DNA of 64,000 bases from Lepidostoma basale (Eukaryota; Arthropoda; Insecta; Trichoptera; Lepidostomatidae). The notes beneath the pieces are model-generated. The model worked only from the letters and a program-made list of their open reading frames with translations, had not been told where the DNA came from and made no database searches. Each line of letters begins with the position of its first letter. Within the stretch, counting starts at the first letter, position 1. Both the position numbers and the translations under genes were made by a program. The stretch is taken from positions 1,984,001 to 2,048,000 of the forward strand of contig JAHDVF020000010.1 in assembly GCA_022606425.2 (NCBI GenBank), written 5' to 3'. Of the stretch, positions 21,797 through 32,000 are shown one piece after another.

Positions 21797-22660
21797 GAAT
21801 GTTAAGGCGTAAACACTGTTGAATTCCATCGTAATAACCATGGAATTGAAAAAAAAAATTATTATGATTCTTTTTACTTTCCACTTTAATTTATTAAATT
21901 TCTTTATATGTACAATTATCAATGAAAGCGAAAATGGCCATTCACAATGGAGTTCTGGTCCCAACCCTTATGTATGGAAGTGAAGCATGGAACTGGCAGA
22001 AGAAAGATAAGAGCAAAATAAATGCGGTAGAGATGAGGTGCCTTCTTGAATGTATGTGTAGTAGAACGATGTACGACAGAATCTCAAATGCTGATATTAG
22101 AAAGGAATGTAGAGTGAAAGAAGGTATTATGAACAAAATTATGAAAGGATCGCTGCTTTGGTTCGGACATATGGAGGGCATGGGTGAAGAAAGAATGGTT
22201 AAAAAAGTATACGTTAACGATGTAAATGGAGTACGGAGTCGAGGTAGACCGAGAAAAACATGGCATGACCAAATTAATCAAATTTTAAAGGTTGGTCATG
22301 TTCAGAAGAATCGACGTGCACGTATGACTCGCTGTATTAATGTGGAGGAAGCTAGAGAGGTATGTGTCAGGATAGAGTAGTGTGGCGGTCCATTCTCTCT
22401 GCCTACCTCTGCGGTGAAATGGCGTGATGGTTTGTTGTTGTTGTTGTTGTTGTACAATAAATTATTTAACCATGACATGTTTTGGAGGTGACCTCCATCC
22501 TCAGGTGTAAATATATAACTGTAAATAAACATATTTACACCTAAGGATGGAAGTCACCTCCGAAACGTGTGGTGGTTAATATTTTTATTATATAAAAAAT
22601 ATTTAATAAATTAAAGTGGAACAGCATTGTTTTTTAAATTCCAAGGTTATTAATGATTAC
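21797..22660. mobile_element. foldback element F3 (PLE-derived), interrupted by a LINE
   Basis: Left arm at 21800-21905 begins GGCGTAAACACTGTTGAATTC, like the PLE end at 60188. The right arm at 22455-22660 mirrors it (AATTAAAGTGGAACAG). The centre has two opposed hammerhead-like cassettes: minus at 22463-22505 (CTGAGGA, GGAGG-TCA-CCTCC, AAAAC-AT-GTC) and plus at 22533-22575 (GGAAG stem, GAAAC). A LINE at 21921-22452 splits it. It starts just downstream of the RECK stop and supplies an ATTAAA at 21893-21898 that could serve as the RECK poly(A) signal. Confidence 0.7.
21921..22452 (+). mobile_element. (TTAG)n-family LINE fragment inside F3
   Basis: Open for 152 codons: [34 protein letters not shown]-like block, [34 protein letters not shown]. 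It ends CGGTGAAATGGCGTGATGG followed by (GTT)n instead of (TTAG)n. Confidence 0.85.
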
Positions 22661-23083
22661 CCTTATCCCTATTTATCCTTCTTATGACGAAGCTTACTTT
22701 TAATACTTTGAAACGTGTTTCAAGTTCTATTTAAATCAGCAAATTTATTGTACATTTTTGTGACAATTCGGAATACGCAGATTTAAAATAGTTAAAATTG
22801 TTTGTTGATGATTTAAAATGTTGTCATATAAACTGATGTGTGACGCTATAAATACTGAATCATAAATATTTGAGATTTTGAGATAAAGCACAGGGAGAAG
22901 GGTGAAAGAAATTAATAAATCATATGCCAGAACTGGATAAACGACCTTCAAAGACTGTCGAGTCAGACTATTTTCATTAGAAGTCTCATAAAACTAAACA
23001 TATTCGCAAAAAAAGTTTCTCGCTTAAATTTTAAATACGCGTATTCCATACAAAATTTACCCTGATGCTACACCATGTATATA
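22661..23083. other. AT-rich intergenic DNA
   Basis: No gene, no recognised repeat between the F3 foldback and the DNA transposon at 23084. Confidence 0.5.
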
Positions 23084-23771
23084 CAGGGTGTCCCAAATGT
23101 CAAGCCGGATACAGATGATAGGGCAAGTTATGCTAGTTTTGAGAAAAATGTAAAAAAAAGTTTTGTATTTTAGAAATTATAGGCATTTAAAAAAAAAATC
23201 AAGAAAATCAACACCCGTTGGTCTTTTAACTCCCGTTACTACAAATTTTTACTTTTTATCAATTTTATTTTTATTATGTAATCCTGAATAATGCTTCTGT
23301 AAATTGTTGCCTAAAATTTAAAGCTAACTTCTCCAGCTTGGAAGAAAATGTGTCTTTTTGCCCAACCAAGTATTCAAAATTAATACTACGCCCAACTTTA
23401 ACTGGCTGTACTGAAAATAAAAAGTACTGTGCTATTTATTTAGGCAGGTAACTTTAAAAGTTGGCGCACTTAATAAGGATTCCAAAATGGTATGACGCTT
23501 GCTTTATTATTTTTTAAATTAGGTGTGGACAATTTTTTTTATAATAAAATCCAGTTTTGAAAAAAAAAATTCTGAGACACTAAAAATCATTTTTTGAAGT
23601 GTGAGTGAGACAGATAGTGACACCACTTTTACTAATGTGTGAGACGGATAGATACACACCTGTTCTGTACAAGAAAAAAAGTGGTTCCAGCATGACGGAT
23701 GCCCGTCGAATTTTTTTTTCTTGTATACAACAAGTGTGTATCTATCCGTGGTATCTTTCTGGGACACCCTG
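23084..23771. mobile_element. mariner-type non-autonomous DNA transposon (MITE-like)
   Basis: About 690 bp with inverted ends CAGGGTGTCCCAAA / CAGGGTGTCCCAGAAA, flanked by TATATA on both sides, fitting TA target duplication. Near the right end, related segments (GATAGATACACACCTGTTC and GTGTGTATCTATCCG) form an internal inverted repeat. No transposase frame is open. Confidence 0.75.
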
Positions 23772-23779
23772 TATATATT

Positions 23780-23885
23780 CTAAAGCATAGGTTCCCAACC
23801 TTCTCTATACTACAGCCCCCTGGAAAGCTCCAGCGCCCACTGAGGGGTGGTATCACCCCCATTGGGAATCTACGCTGTAGAGACT
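23780..23885. repeat. unidentified dispersed repeat piece
   Basis: GC-richer patch with GGTTCCCAACCTTCTCTATA and GGGGTGGTATCACCCCCATT, style of an old transposon end. No partner in this window. Confidence 0.3.
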
Positions 23886-24189
23886 TACAGAAATATAGAT
23901 ATTATGTATGTGTGCTCAGAATTAATTATAATATTATTTAAGGAATTTTATTATATTTACGTTTAAGATTATTTGTTATACGTACATTTCAGTCAGTCGA
24001 ACCAAATATTGTAAATATTTTGTATGCGTACTATTTATTAAGAATCAAATAATTTAATATGTCCGTGCCATATTTTGTTAAGGTGCTTTGTATGCGCAAA
24101 TTACCAAATAATACAATTAAAACATTGTCCCATACATATGTGCCATGTCCATTTAAAAATAAAACATTATAATTTCATTTGCAAGACTA

Positions 24190-24400
24190 TTTATTATTTT
24201 ATTGTTTCTTGAACACGTTGTAAAGCTCCATATTAAATAATTAGTACGATTGAAAACATTTTTTTTTCTAAAAGTATTTTTTTTGTAAGAATGACATGTT
24301 TCGCCTTGCTAAGGCATTATTAAATGCCTTAATTTAAATTCCGATGTTTTTTTAAATCAAATAAGTGTCATGTTCCTGGTGGTACAAACTACAAGTGGAA
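24190..24400. mobile_element. foldback F1, degraded
   Basis: TTGTTTCTTGAACACGTTGT, then GATTGAAAACATTTTTTTTTC, then TGACATGTTTCGCCTTGCTAAGGCATTATTAAATGCC-like order (split here) as in other F1 copies. Confidence 0.55.
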
Positions 24401-24589
24401 ACCAGTCAGTAATAATATGGAAGGTTACACAATTTTTTTTTGTCATAAAATAAACTAGAAATTTCTAAAAATCTAAAATAATCGATTTAAAATGATTTTT
24501 TAAATTGATACCGCGATTTTCGTTAAGAACAAATGTATAAAAAATAAGTTTAGACGTTTTACTTCCAATAAATCGATTTATAAATTAAA

Positions 24590-24775
24590 AAAATACGGCT
24601 TTCGTGGCTTAATATTAACAGCTTTGACTGACATATTTAAGGTCCCGGGTTCAATTCCTCGCGATTACAGTGTGAAAAAAAATCACGCGGGCTTTGGTCT
24701 GGTATAATTCATTAGGCAATAAAAATGGCGATAGGATCTATCACATGTCATGAGAATCAATAGCTAAAAAAATTG
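24590..24775 (+). repeat. diverged tRNA-derived SINE
   Basis: CTTTCGTGGCTTAATATTAA head, B-box-like GGTTCAATTCC, then GTCTGGTATAATTCATTAG and AATAAAAATGGCGATAGG: an old copy of the SINE at 48925. Confidence 0.7.
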
Positions 24776-25111
24776 TATACACTAGTAATTGGGTTGAAGT
24801 AACCAGTTGCATACAAACATGTGGAAAGGCAAGGGAAACAACCATATAAAATGCCCATGAGACATCCCAACAACCAGCAAAAAATGACACTTTGCTGCAA
24901 ACCAATTCCTATGAAAATGATGAAAACTTAAATACGAAATTGTTCTACAATTCTAATGGTTAAAGGAACTGGGGACTCTCTGGACCACTATTGTATTATT
25001 TTTTATTAATTGTATCAAAACAAAATAATATGTTAGACGAAACGAAATCTATAAATAGTACGGAAGACAAAATGGAACGAGTAGGTATCTATAATAGGCA
25101 GAAACATTTCG

Positions 25112-25367
25112 TCACTTCAAGGGTAAAACTCACTAAGTGACATTTGAATTTTTTTTTTGCAATTTCTGTATCAGACTTGTGAATTCTACGTCAGAAAGTA
25201 ATCACCAAGTGTTTTTATCAAAGAATAACTGTTATTCTTTAATAAATACACTTGGTGATTGTTTTCTGACGTAGAATTCACAAGTCTGATGCGGAAGTTG
25301 CAAGAAAAGGAGAAAAATTTGAAATGTCACTTAATGAGTTTTACCTTTGAAGTGACGATTTATTCCC
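25112..25367. mobile_element. near-perfect palindromic MITE (copy 1)
   Basis: About 255 bp almost entirely self-complementary: CGTCACTTCAAGGGTAAAAC on the left, GTTTTACCTTTGAAGTGACG on the right. The arms continue through GACTTGTGAATTCTACGTCA to a small centre near 25225. A second copy is at 57547-57795. Confidence 0.88.
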
Positions 25368-25384
25368 CATGATTTTAAATATAC

Positions 25385-26300
25385 TCGAACCAAGAATATA
25401 AAAAAATCAATGCCATCTATCGAAACTCGAAGAAACTACTTTGTAATGAGTTCGTGCACTTTCATGAATATTCAAATGTAAGTATTATAGTTCGTATCTT
25501 AATTACATAGAGGAAGTATCTATGCATGTATGAATAATTAAAATAAAATATAATTTTCTGAAACATGTTTGTTACACAATATATTTATGAACACTGGTGC
25601 CAAATTCCGTGTATTTTATTTTTATTAAGTCAAGAATTCTGTCTTTATATAGTTATGAACATGGAAAAAAGGAGGAGAGATAGATAAACGGCTTATCACT
25701 TTGTAAAATGTACCATGTGGCTATCTACGGGATACAAGACGCTTGGCTCCAGATCTAGGGGACTTGGGTTCAATCCAATAAACGAGCCGATTTATTCTTC
25801 GTAATAATAAACTATTATTTCTCTATGCATTGGGGATTGTATAAAAACATTTTATTTAAATCACTGGTGTTATTTTTTATGTGAAATACGACGTATAATA
25901 AAATTCTGAATGAATGAATAAGGAATGCAGAGTTGGACAAAAAATATCACAATAAGTTGGTTTGGACACGTATACCATTTGAGTAGTAAAACATTGTTAA
26001 AAAATTGTTTATGGAATATAAAACGAATCTACAAAATCTGTGGAAAACATTGCATTACTAAAATAATTAATTAATAATAGTCGGGCCAAATTGGAAATTC
26101 GAATAATGTAAATAAAATAATCGTGTTACGAATGTAAATAAAATGTCTTGATAGAACAGTGTGGTGGTTTATCTTTCCAGAGAAACGGTTTGATCGTTAG
26201 TAAAAAGTTACAAGAGATAGCTACCTTAGGAGACCAGAGTAGAACGAACGTGAGAATAAGATATTGTAGTTCAGGACGATAAAATATTTCAATGCTATTT
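25385..26300. other. intergenic DNA, no gene
   Basis: AT-rich. A decayed (TTAG)n-family LINE may lie at 25920-26200 (GGTTTGGACACGTATA, then ATAGAACAGTGTGGTGG and ACGGTTTGATCG), but the match is weak. Confidence 0.35.
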
Positions 26301-26307
26301 AAACAAC

Positions 26308-26480
26308 CTTCGTGACCGAGTGGTAAGTGCTACGACTGCCACACAGATTCGACTCCCGGCGTGGCAGTGTGTTTGTCACACTGTCTTTGGTCTGGTGTAG
26401 AATTCACGTGACAATAAAATGACAATAGATTACCCTATCACATGTAGTGAGAATCAATATGATAGCTATTCTTTATTTAT
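26308..26480 (+). repeat. tRNA-derived SINE, plus strand
   Basis: CCTTCGTGACCGAGTGGTAA head, shortened B-box part, then the usual TTTGGTCTGGTGTAGAATTC and GACAATAAAATGACAATAG body. The tail is replaced by the start of a reverse LINE. Confidence 0.82.
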
Positions 26481-26504
26481 TGTTTCTTGAACTCATTCTT
26501 CTTC

Positions 26505-26940
26505 AAGTGCCCTGTCGGGTCCACCCAACGTTGGCGATCACCTCGGCGAACCTGTCCCTGTCCTGCACCGCTCGAAACAGCTCCTCCACACTTCGGATGC
26601 CGGTCCACTCCCTCACGTTTCGCAGCCAGGACATTTGTCTCCTTCTGGGCCCTCGGCGTCCCTCCACAGAAGGTGGTACTTTTCCCCACGCACTATATGA
26701 GCCAGATGTGAGACCTTTCGAACCTTGATAGTTGATAACAATTCCCTGTCAATTCTAGCTCGCCTCAGGACTTCGTTATTGGTAACCATGTCTGTCCAGG
26801 GAACTCTGAGCATTCGGCGATGGAGCCACATTTCAAATGCTTCCAGTCTGTTCATTGAGTTATCTTTCAAGGTCCAAGTTTCACACCCGTACGATAAAAC
26901 AGACCACACATAGCATTTGATCATTCTCTGGCGGAGTAAC
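26505..26940 (-). mobile_element. LINE ORF2 C-terminal fragment (GEKY family)
   Basis: Minus strand encodes LRQRMIKCYVWSVLSYGCET, RLEAFEMWLHRRMLRVPW, TNNEVLRRARIDREL and GEKYHLLW, then, out of frame, the end of the ORF. Close to 8693-9372. Confidence 0.86.
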
Positions 26941-26999
26941 ATTCACCTCGTAACTATTGTAAAACTATTTCAATTTCCGCAATTACCTTATTCTGTTAC

Positions 27000-27124
27000 A
27001 CTAACTTGGGTAATCCCGCACTTGATTCTCGACACATTTGATGATGCCTTAGAAGGGCGAAACATGTCATTCCTTAAAAAAAACTTAATAAAACTCCTAG
27101 GAGACAGATGTTTTAATTTATATT
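27000..27124. mobile_element. half of a foldback F1 with hammerhead-like cassette
   Basis: TTTGATGATGCCTTAGAAGG, then GCGAAACATGTCATTCC and AGACAGATGTTTTAAT: the right arm of family F1. Of all F1 copies this one keeps the most core-like heptamer (TTGATGA). Confidence 0.65.
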
Positions 27125-27705
27125 AACAACAACAACAACAACAAACCATCACGCCGTTTCCTCGCAGGGGTAGACCGAGAAAATGGACTGCCACACTACT
27201 CTATCCTGACATACCTCTCTAGCTTCCTCCACATTCATACAGCGAGTCATACACGCACGTCGATTCTTCAGGCTTCTGACATGACCAACCTTTAAATTTG
27301 GATTAATTTGGTCATGCCATGTTTTCCGTATTCCATTTACATCGTTAACGTATACTTTTTTAACCATTCTTTCTTCACCCATGCGTTCCATATGTCAGAA
27401 CCAACGCAGCGATCCTTTCATAATTTTGTTCATAATCAAATCAAAATCAAATCAAATCAAATCTGTTTATTAACTCAAAAGACATTACAAACAGCAAAAG
27501 GTTTAAGGCATCTATTGAATACAGGTAAAATAAAATACCTTCTTTCGCTCTACATTCCTTTCTAATATCAGCATTTGAGATTCTGTCGTACATCGTTCTA
27601 CCACACATACGTCTTAGGGACCGCATCTCTACCGCATTTATTCTGCTCTCATCTTTCATTTACCAGTTTCATGCTTCGCTTCCATACATAAGGGTACCCC
27701 ATAAT
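27125..27705 (-). mobile_element. (TTAG)n-family LINE fragment, split by a retroposon
   Basis: Minus strand encodes [35 protein letters not shown] and, beyond the insert, [29 protein letters not shown]. It ends in (GTT)n/(AAC)n at 27125-27145. The interruption at 27434-27540 is a younger retroposon. Confidence 0.85.
27434..27540 (-). mobile_element. short retroposon with (ATTTG)n tail nested in a LINE
   Basis: Tandem CAAAT units (27438-27465) are followed by CTGTTTATTAACTCAAAAGA and GGCATCTATTGAATACAGG, the reverse of the 3' end seen at 1160-1240. LINE coding resumes right after it. Confidence 0.78.
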
Positions 27706-27709
27706 TTAT

Positions 27710-27775
27710 ATTAATGGAAGCTATTCCCTTTACATCGATTTGGCTCCGGCTGTAATGATTCAACAAAATAATAAA
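27710..27775 (+). repeat. SINE tail fragment
   Basis: GGAAGCTATTCCCTTTACAT, then CGATTTGGCTCCGGCTGTAA and ATAATAAATAAT: the 3' tail of the tRNA-derived SINE without its head. Confidence 0.7.
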
Positions 27776-27779
27776 TAAT

Positions 27780-28879
27780 TGCTCGTTTCTTTAGAACCAA
27801 ATATACTTTAAAAGCGAGCATAAATTTGGCACAATGATCATATTATATGTATATAAGCGTGTGCCATGTTTCTCTAAACGACAGTTTTAATGATTCATTT
27901 GTTATATTTTGACATATTTACGTTTATTTCAATTAATTATTCGGGAAACTTATTCTGGGAAGCAGGTCAATGTTAGCAGTCTTAGTGGCACTGCGCCCAA
28001 AACTCGAATCTTTACTTTTAAAACCACACTTTTTTACTCTTATTGAAATATGAGCCGTTATTTTTGAAAGTGGAATAAGTCCACTTTTGGAAAAAATTAG
28101 TTAATAGTAATTTTGGTAAGGTATTTATATCATTTTGATATTTATAATTATACGTTCAATGGACCACAACTTCTTACATAAATTGAAGACTACAGGGGAA
28201 AAACAAGGGATGTCAGTAGAAGGATAATTTGAATAAATTGAGAATAAAGCTAATCAAAGTCTATATATTTCTTAGCAATTAGCAATCGATTATCTGGCCA
28301 TAGTCGATGACACACATGATTTTTGAATATGAAAAATTTACTGCGGATAGATACGTACAAATGCCGCTAGATGGCATTATTACATTTATTTTGAATTTTA
28401 ACTGACATTCTTTGTTTTTACCCTGTAGTCTTCAATTAATCAATAAACAATCGTGAAAAATGTAAATCCAATGTGTATAAATATGTGGATTTAATTTTTC
28501 TCTTGTTTTTATTTCTTACAATATATTATTATTAAAAGTAGAATAAGTCCATTAGGAGTTAAAAAAAAACGTTTATTTTGTTTAGTAATCATTATAATCA
28601 TTATTATTTTTTAAAGTTTAACAAAATTATAGTGGTAAAAACATCACCCATGTTGTTTTTGCCAATATTTTAAAATTAATTCAAACACCAATTCTTAAAT
28701 ATCTCGAAACATGAAAAAATGGACCTATTCCACTAACACGATTTATTAAAGTTGCCTAGGATGGAGGAAAATGAAAAATGTTTGAACAGGCCTAAAATCC
28801 AGCAGGGAAGAGTGCTAGGGAGAAAGGTAAGAAGAATTCACAAAATAAAAACACGAGATTTTGGAAAAATATGTACAGA
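27780..28879. other. intergenic DNA downstream of troponin C
   Basis: AT-rich with no coding signal. A TTTATT (28880-28885; AATAAA on the minus strand) at the right limit is a candidate poly(A) signal for troponin C, 144 nt past its stop. Confidence 0.5.
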
Positions 28880-28885
28880 TTTATT
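28880..28885 (-). terminator. candidate poly(A) signal of troponin C
   Basis: Minus-strand AATAAA about 145 nt after the stop codon at 29029. A second one lies at about 28742. The choice between them cannot be made from sequence. Confidence 0.4.
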
Positions 28886-29028
28886 AAATAACAAAAGTAA
28901 ATACAAAATGGTTCACCATTATTCTATAAAATAAATAACACAAAGAGAGAACTAGCACAGAATTGATCTAGGGAAATCGTATAAAAATATTTGTGTAAAT
29001 TAATTGAAAAGCTATTGCGCCGGACCCC

Positions 29029-29057
29029 TTAATCTCCGGTCATCATCTCCATGAACT
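29029..29057 (-). CDS. troponin C exon 5 (last)
   Basis: AG then FMEMMTGD and stop TAA (29029-29031). The split codon G|AG gives Glu143, the calcium ligand at loop position 12 of EF4. Acceptor TATTTCAG. Phase 1 in. Confidence 0.93.
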
Positions 29058-32000
29058 CTGAAATATGAAATAATAAAATCATCATTAATGTTGTAATTAA
29101 ACGTAACAATATACATTATTTTAACAGTAACATTTTTATTCCGCACATACATGCCGTTATAATCTGGGAAAATCTTGAAGGAATATTTTTCAGATATATT
29201 TTCATAATTAAGAAAAAAATCGATAAAATAGTATATGTAAAGAGTTTTAAATGACAAAATTACAAATCTTTGTTAGAAATCAACAAAAATAAAACGATTT
29301 TTAAATTGAATGAATTGCTAATACTCGTAGAAGGAAACCTGAGAATGTTTTACTTAAGAAATAAGAAATAATAATAATAATTATATTATATATTTTATAA
29401 AATTGTAAAAATATTCTCACATTATAAAAACAATCAATTAGTAAGTACAGAATTAAAAAAATGTATTCGATAATAATTAATTACTATCAATAGCTATATT
29501 TTCCCAAAAATCATTTATTTATTGCATCATGTTCGGTGAGAAAAAATATTCATAATTGTTACGTAATATTTGAATATGGAAAATAAAAATAATTTAAAGG
29601 ATGTGTCACATATAAAATAGCCTTATCATATAATTATTTATTACAATGAAGATTTTACCCATTATTATGACTTACTGACAGAATAAATTAATTGTCATAA
29701 TAAAAATTGATTAACTGTATCACATTTTGAATACAATTCCAATTAAGTATGGTATATATTATACTACTGTATTATATTAATTAAAAAATATTATTATCTA
29801 TTTACTAAAACAAACGCGTATAATAAAAAATCATTGCTGCATGATTTTATAAATAAGCAATGAAAATAAATTTTTAAAATATTATATTATGAAGGCTGTA
29901 AGGCATTTAAATAGGATTTAATTATTTATAATTCGTGAATTAAAATAAAAATGGCATTAGTTACATGATATATTTTTCGTATTTATAAAAATTATAAGCC
30001 ATTTCGTAATGTTGAAAAACAGACATATTAAATTTAATAATTAATATAAATGAAAAGTCTGTTTCCTCGAAGTTTTATTATAGTTTATGGAAATGACGTG
30101 TTTCGGATTTCTAAGGCTTATCAATGATATGTGATGATGCCCTAGAAAGACGAAACATGCCATTCCCAATAATTATAATACAACTTCTAGAAAACAGACG
30201 TTTTCATTCGTATTTATTATTAAATGTGATAGAGTTTTACATCATTGTTCAAGAAACAATAAAGAGATGTGTTAGGTTATAATTACCGTCAAAGTCCACA
30301 GTTCCTGAGCCGTCAGTATCGATCTCAGCGATGATTCCGTCGAGATCTGTGCTGCTGAGCTTGTCATCAAGAGCGCCAAGAATCTCCTTCAGGGTGGAGG
30401 TGGTGATGTAACCGTTTCCTTCACGATCGTACAATCTGAGAACAAAGATAATATCATTTTAGGTGATAACACGTTAAAATCTTCTGAGAAAACAATTTAA
30501 AACGATTTCAACGGGGTATATTAGATTATACGAGTATTTAGTGGTATTCACAGCCTATACCATACGCAAGCTGAAATATGGACAAATGGGTTATGAAATC
30601 TGAGGAACAAAATACCCAATGCCAAAACCAGGCGCCGGACAAAACTTGTCGATGTAATAGACTGTGTTGTCAAACTGAAGTGGAAATTGGCAGCACAAAT
30701 GTCGCCAGACAGGCAATAGACAGATGGATACCCAGAATATTGACGTGGAGACCATGGGAGAAAAAAAGAAGTATCGGTCGATCCTTAAAAAGTTGGCCTG
30801 ACGACATAATTCCAGTCGGGAGAAGAAGATTGATGAGTGTCGTATAGAGAACGTTTGAAGAGGCCTATATCCAGAAGTGGAGACTGAAGGAACAAAGAAG
30901 AAGAAGAAGATATCGGATAACTAAAAAAATATGTGAAATGTTTCTCAACATGGTAGCATACATACAACTTTCAAAATTAATTGTCAGATGTGGTGTTCGT
31001 AAGAAGTGCGGAATGGGGAATGTTGTATTACATAAAGCGATCGCTTAACCCAACCAATGACAGGTCATAAGTCCTGTAGACGCCTCGACCATCATATTCT
31101 GTTTCCAAATAATTTAAATATTCGTCTCTATTGAGATACAAATAATTCTTAATGATCTCTATTGAGATACAAATAATTGCGTAAAATCCAGTATTTGTAT
31201 ACATTAAAAAAAACAAAAAATAATGTTTTTTAAAGCAGTCAGGAGAATATAATAAGGATAACGAAGTGAAAAATAGAGTCCGAATTTTTATAATAGAAAT
31301 TGTCTTAAAAATGTATTAAAATTAATAATTAAAATGAACATTAGTGATGGTTTGTAAGTTAGTAATTGAAGAACTATTTGCAATCTGTGAAATATTCACG
31401 GGAGTAAAGATTTTCTACCCTTTATCTCCTGTGATTTTCTACCTTTTAAAATTTTGGTTCACTGTACAATCGACTTCTTCTTCGTCTGATTGTAGATCTT
31501 GTGATCTGTTTATGCAGGATATCAACTTTGTTCCTGTGATGAAGACGACCAGCCTTCTCTCCATCTCTTTGGTGGTCGTCCTGGTGGTCGACCGCTCTCT
31601 GGAGTCTCATGCATCACGATCTTAGGAATTCTTGCTGGATCCATTCTCTCGATGTGGTCCTTCCAGAATCGTCTTCTCTGCCTACTTCAATTTTGCAGGA
31701 TTTGCGAATTTCTTCATTGATATCCTATCTCTAAGGGTTTTCCTCACAATAGGTCGCAATGTTAAATGTTTTTAACTTTTAATGTAATTTTTTTTTTCGC
31801 ACGCGTTAAAAATGTCACAATTAACAAAACCAAATTGTTCTTCGTTTGTTTTCTACACTACTTTGTGATGAATCGTCCTGGTCCGTGAGGAACCGAGGCA
31901 GAATCCCTCCTATCCTTCCCCCGCATCATCAACTACATACTATGGTAGTTCCTCCTGGGCACCACGGCACCAATGTGATGATTCCTCCTTGTCACCAAGG

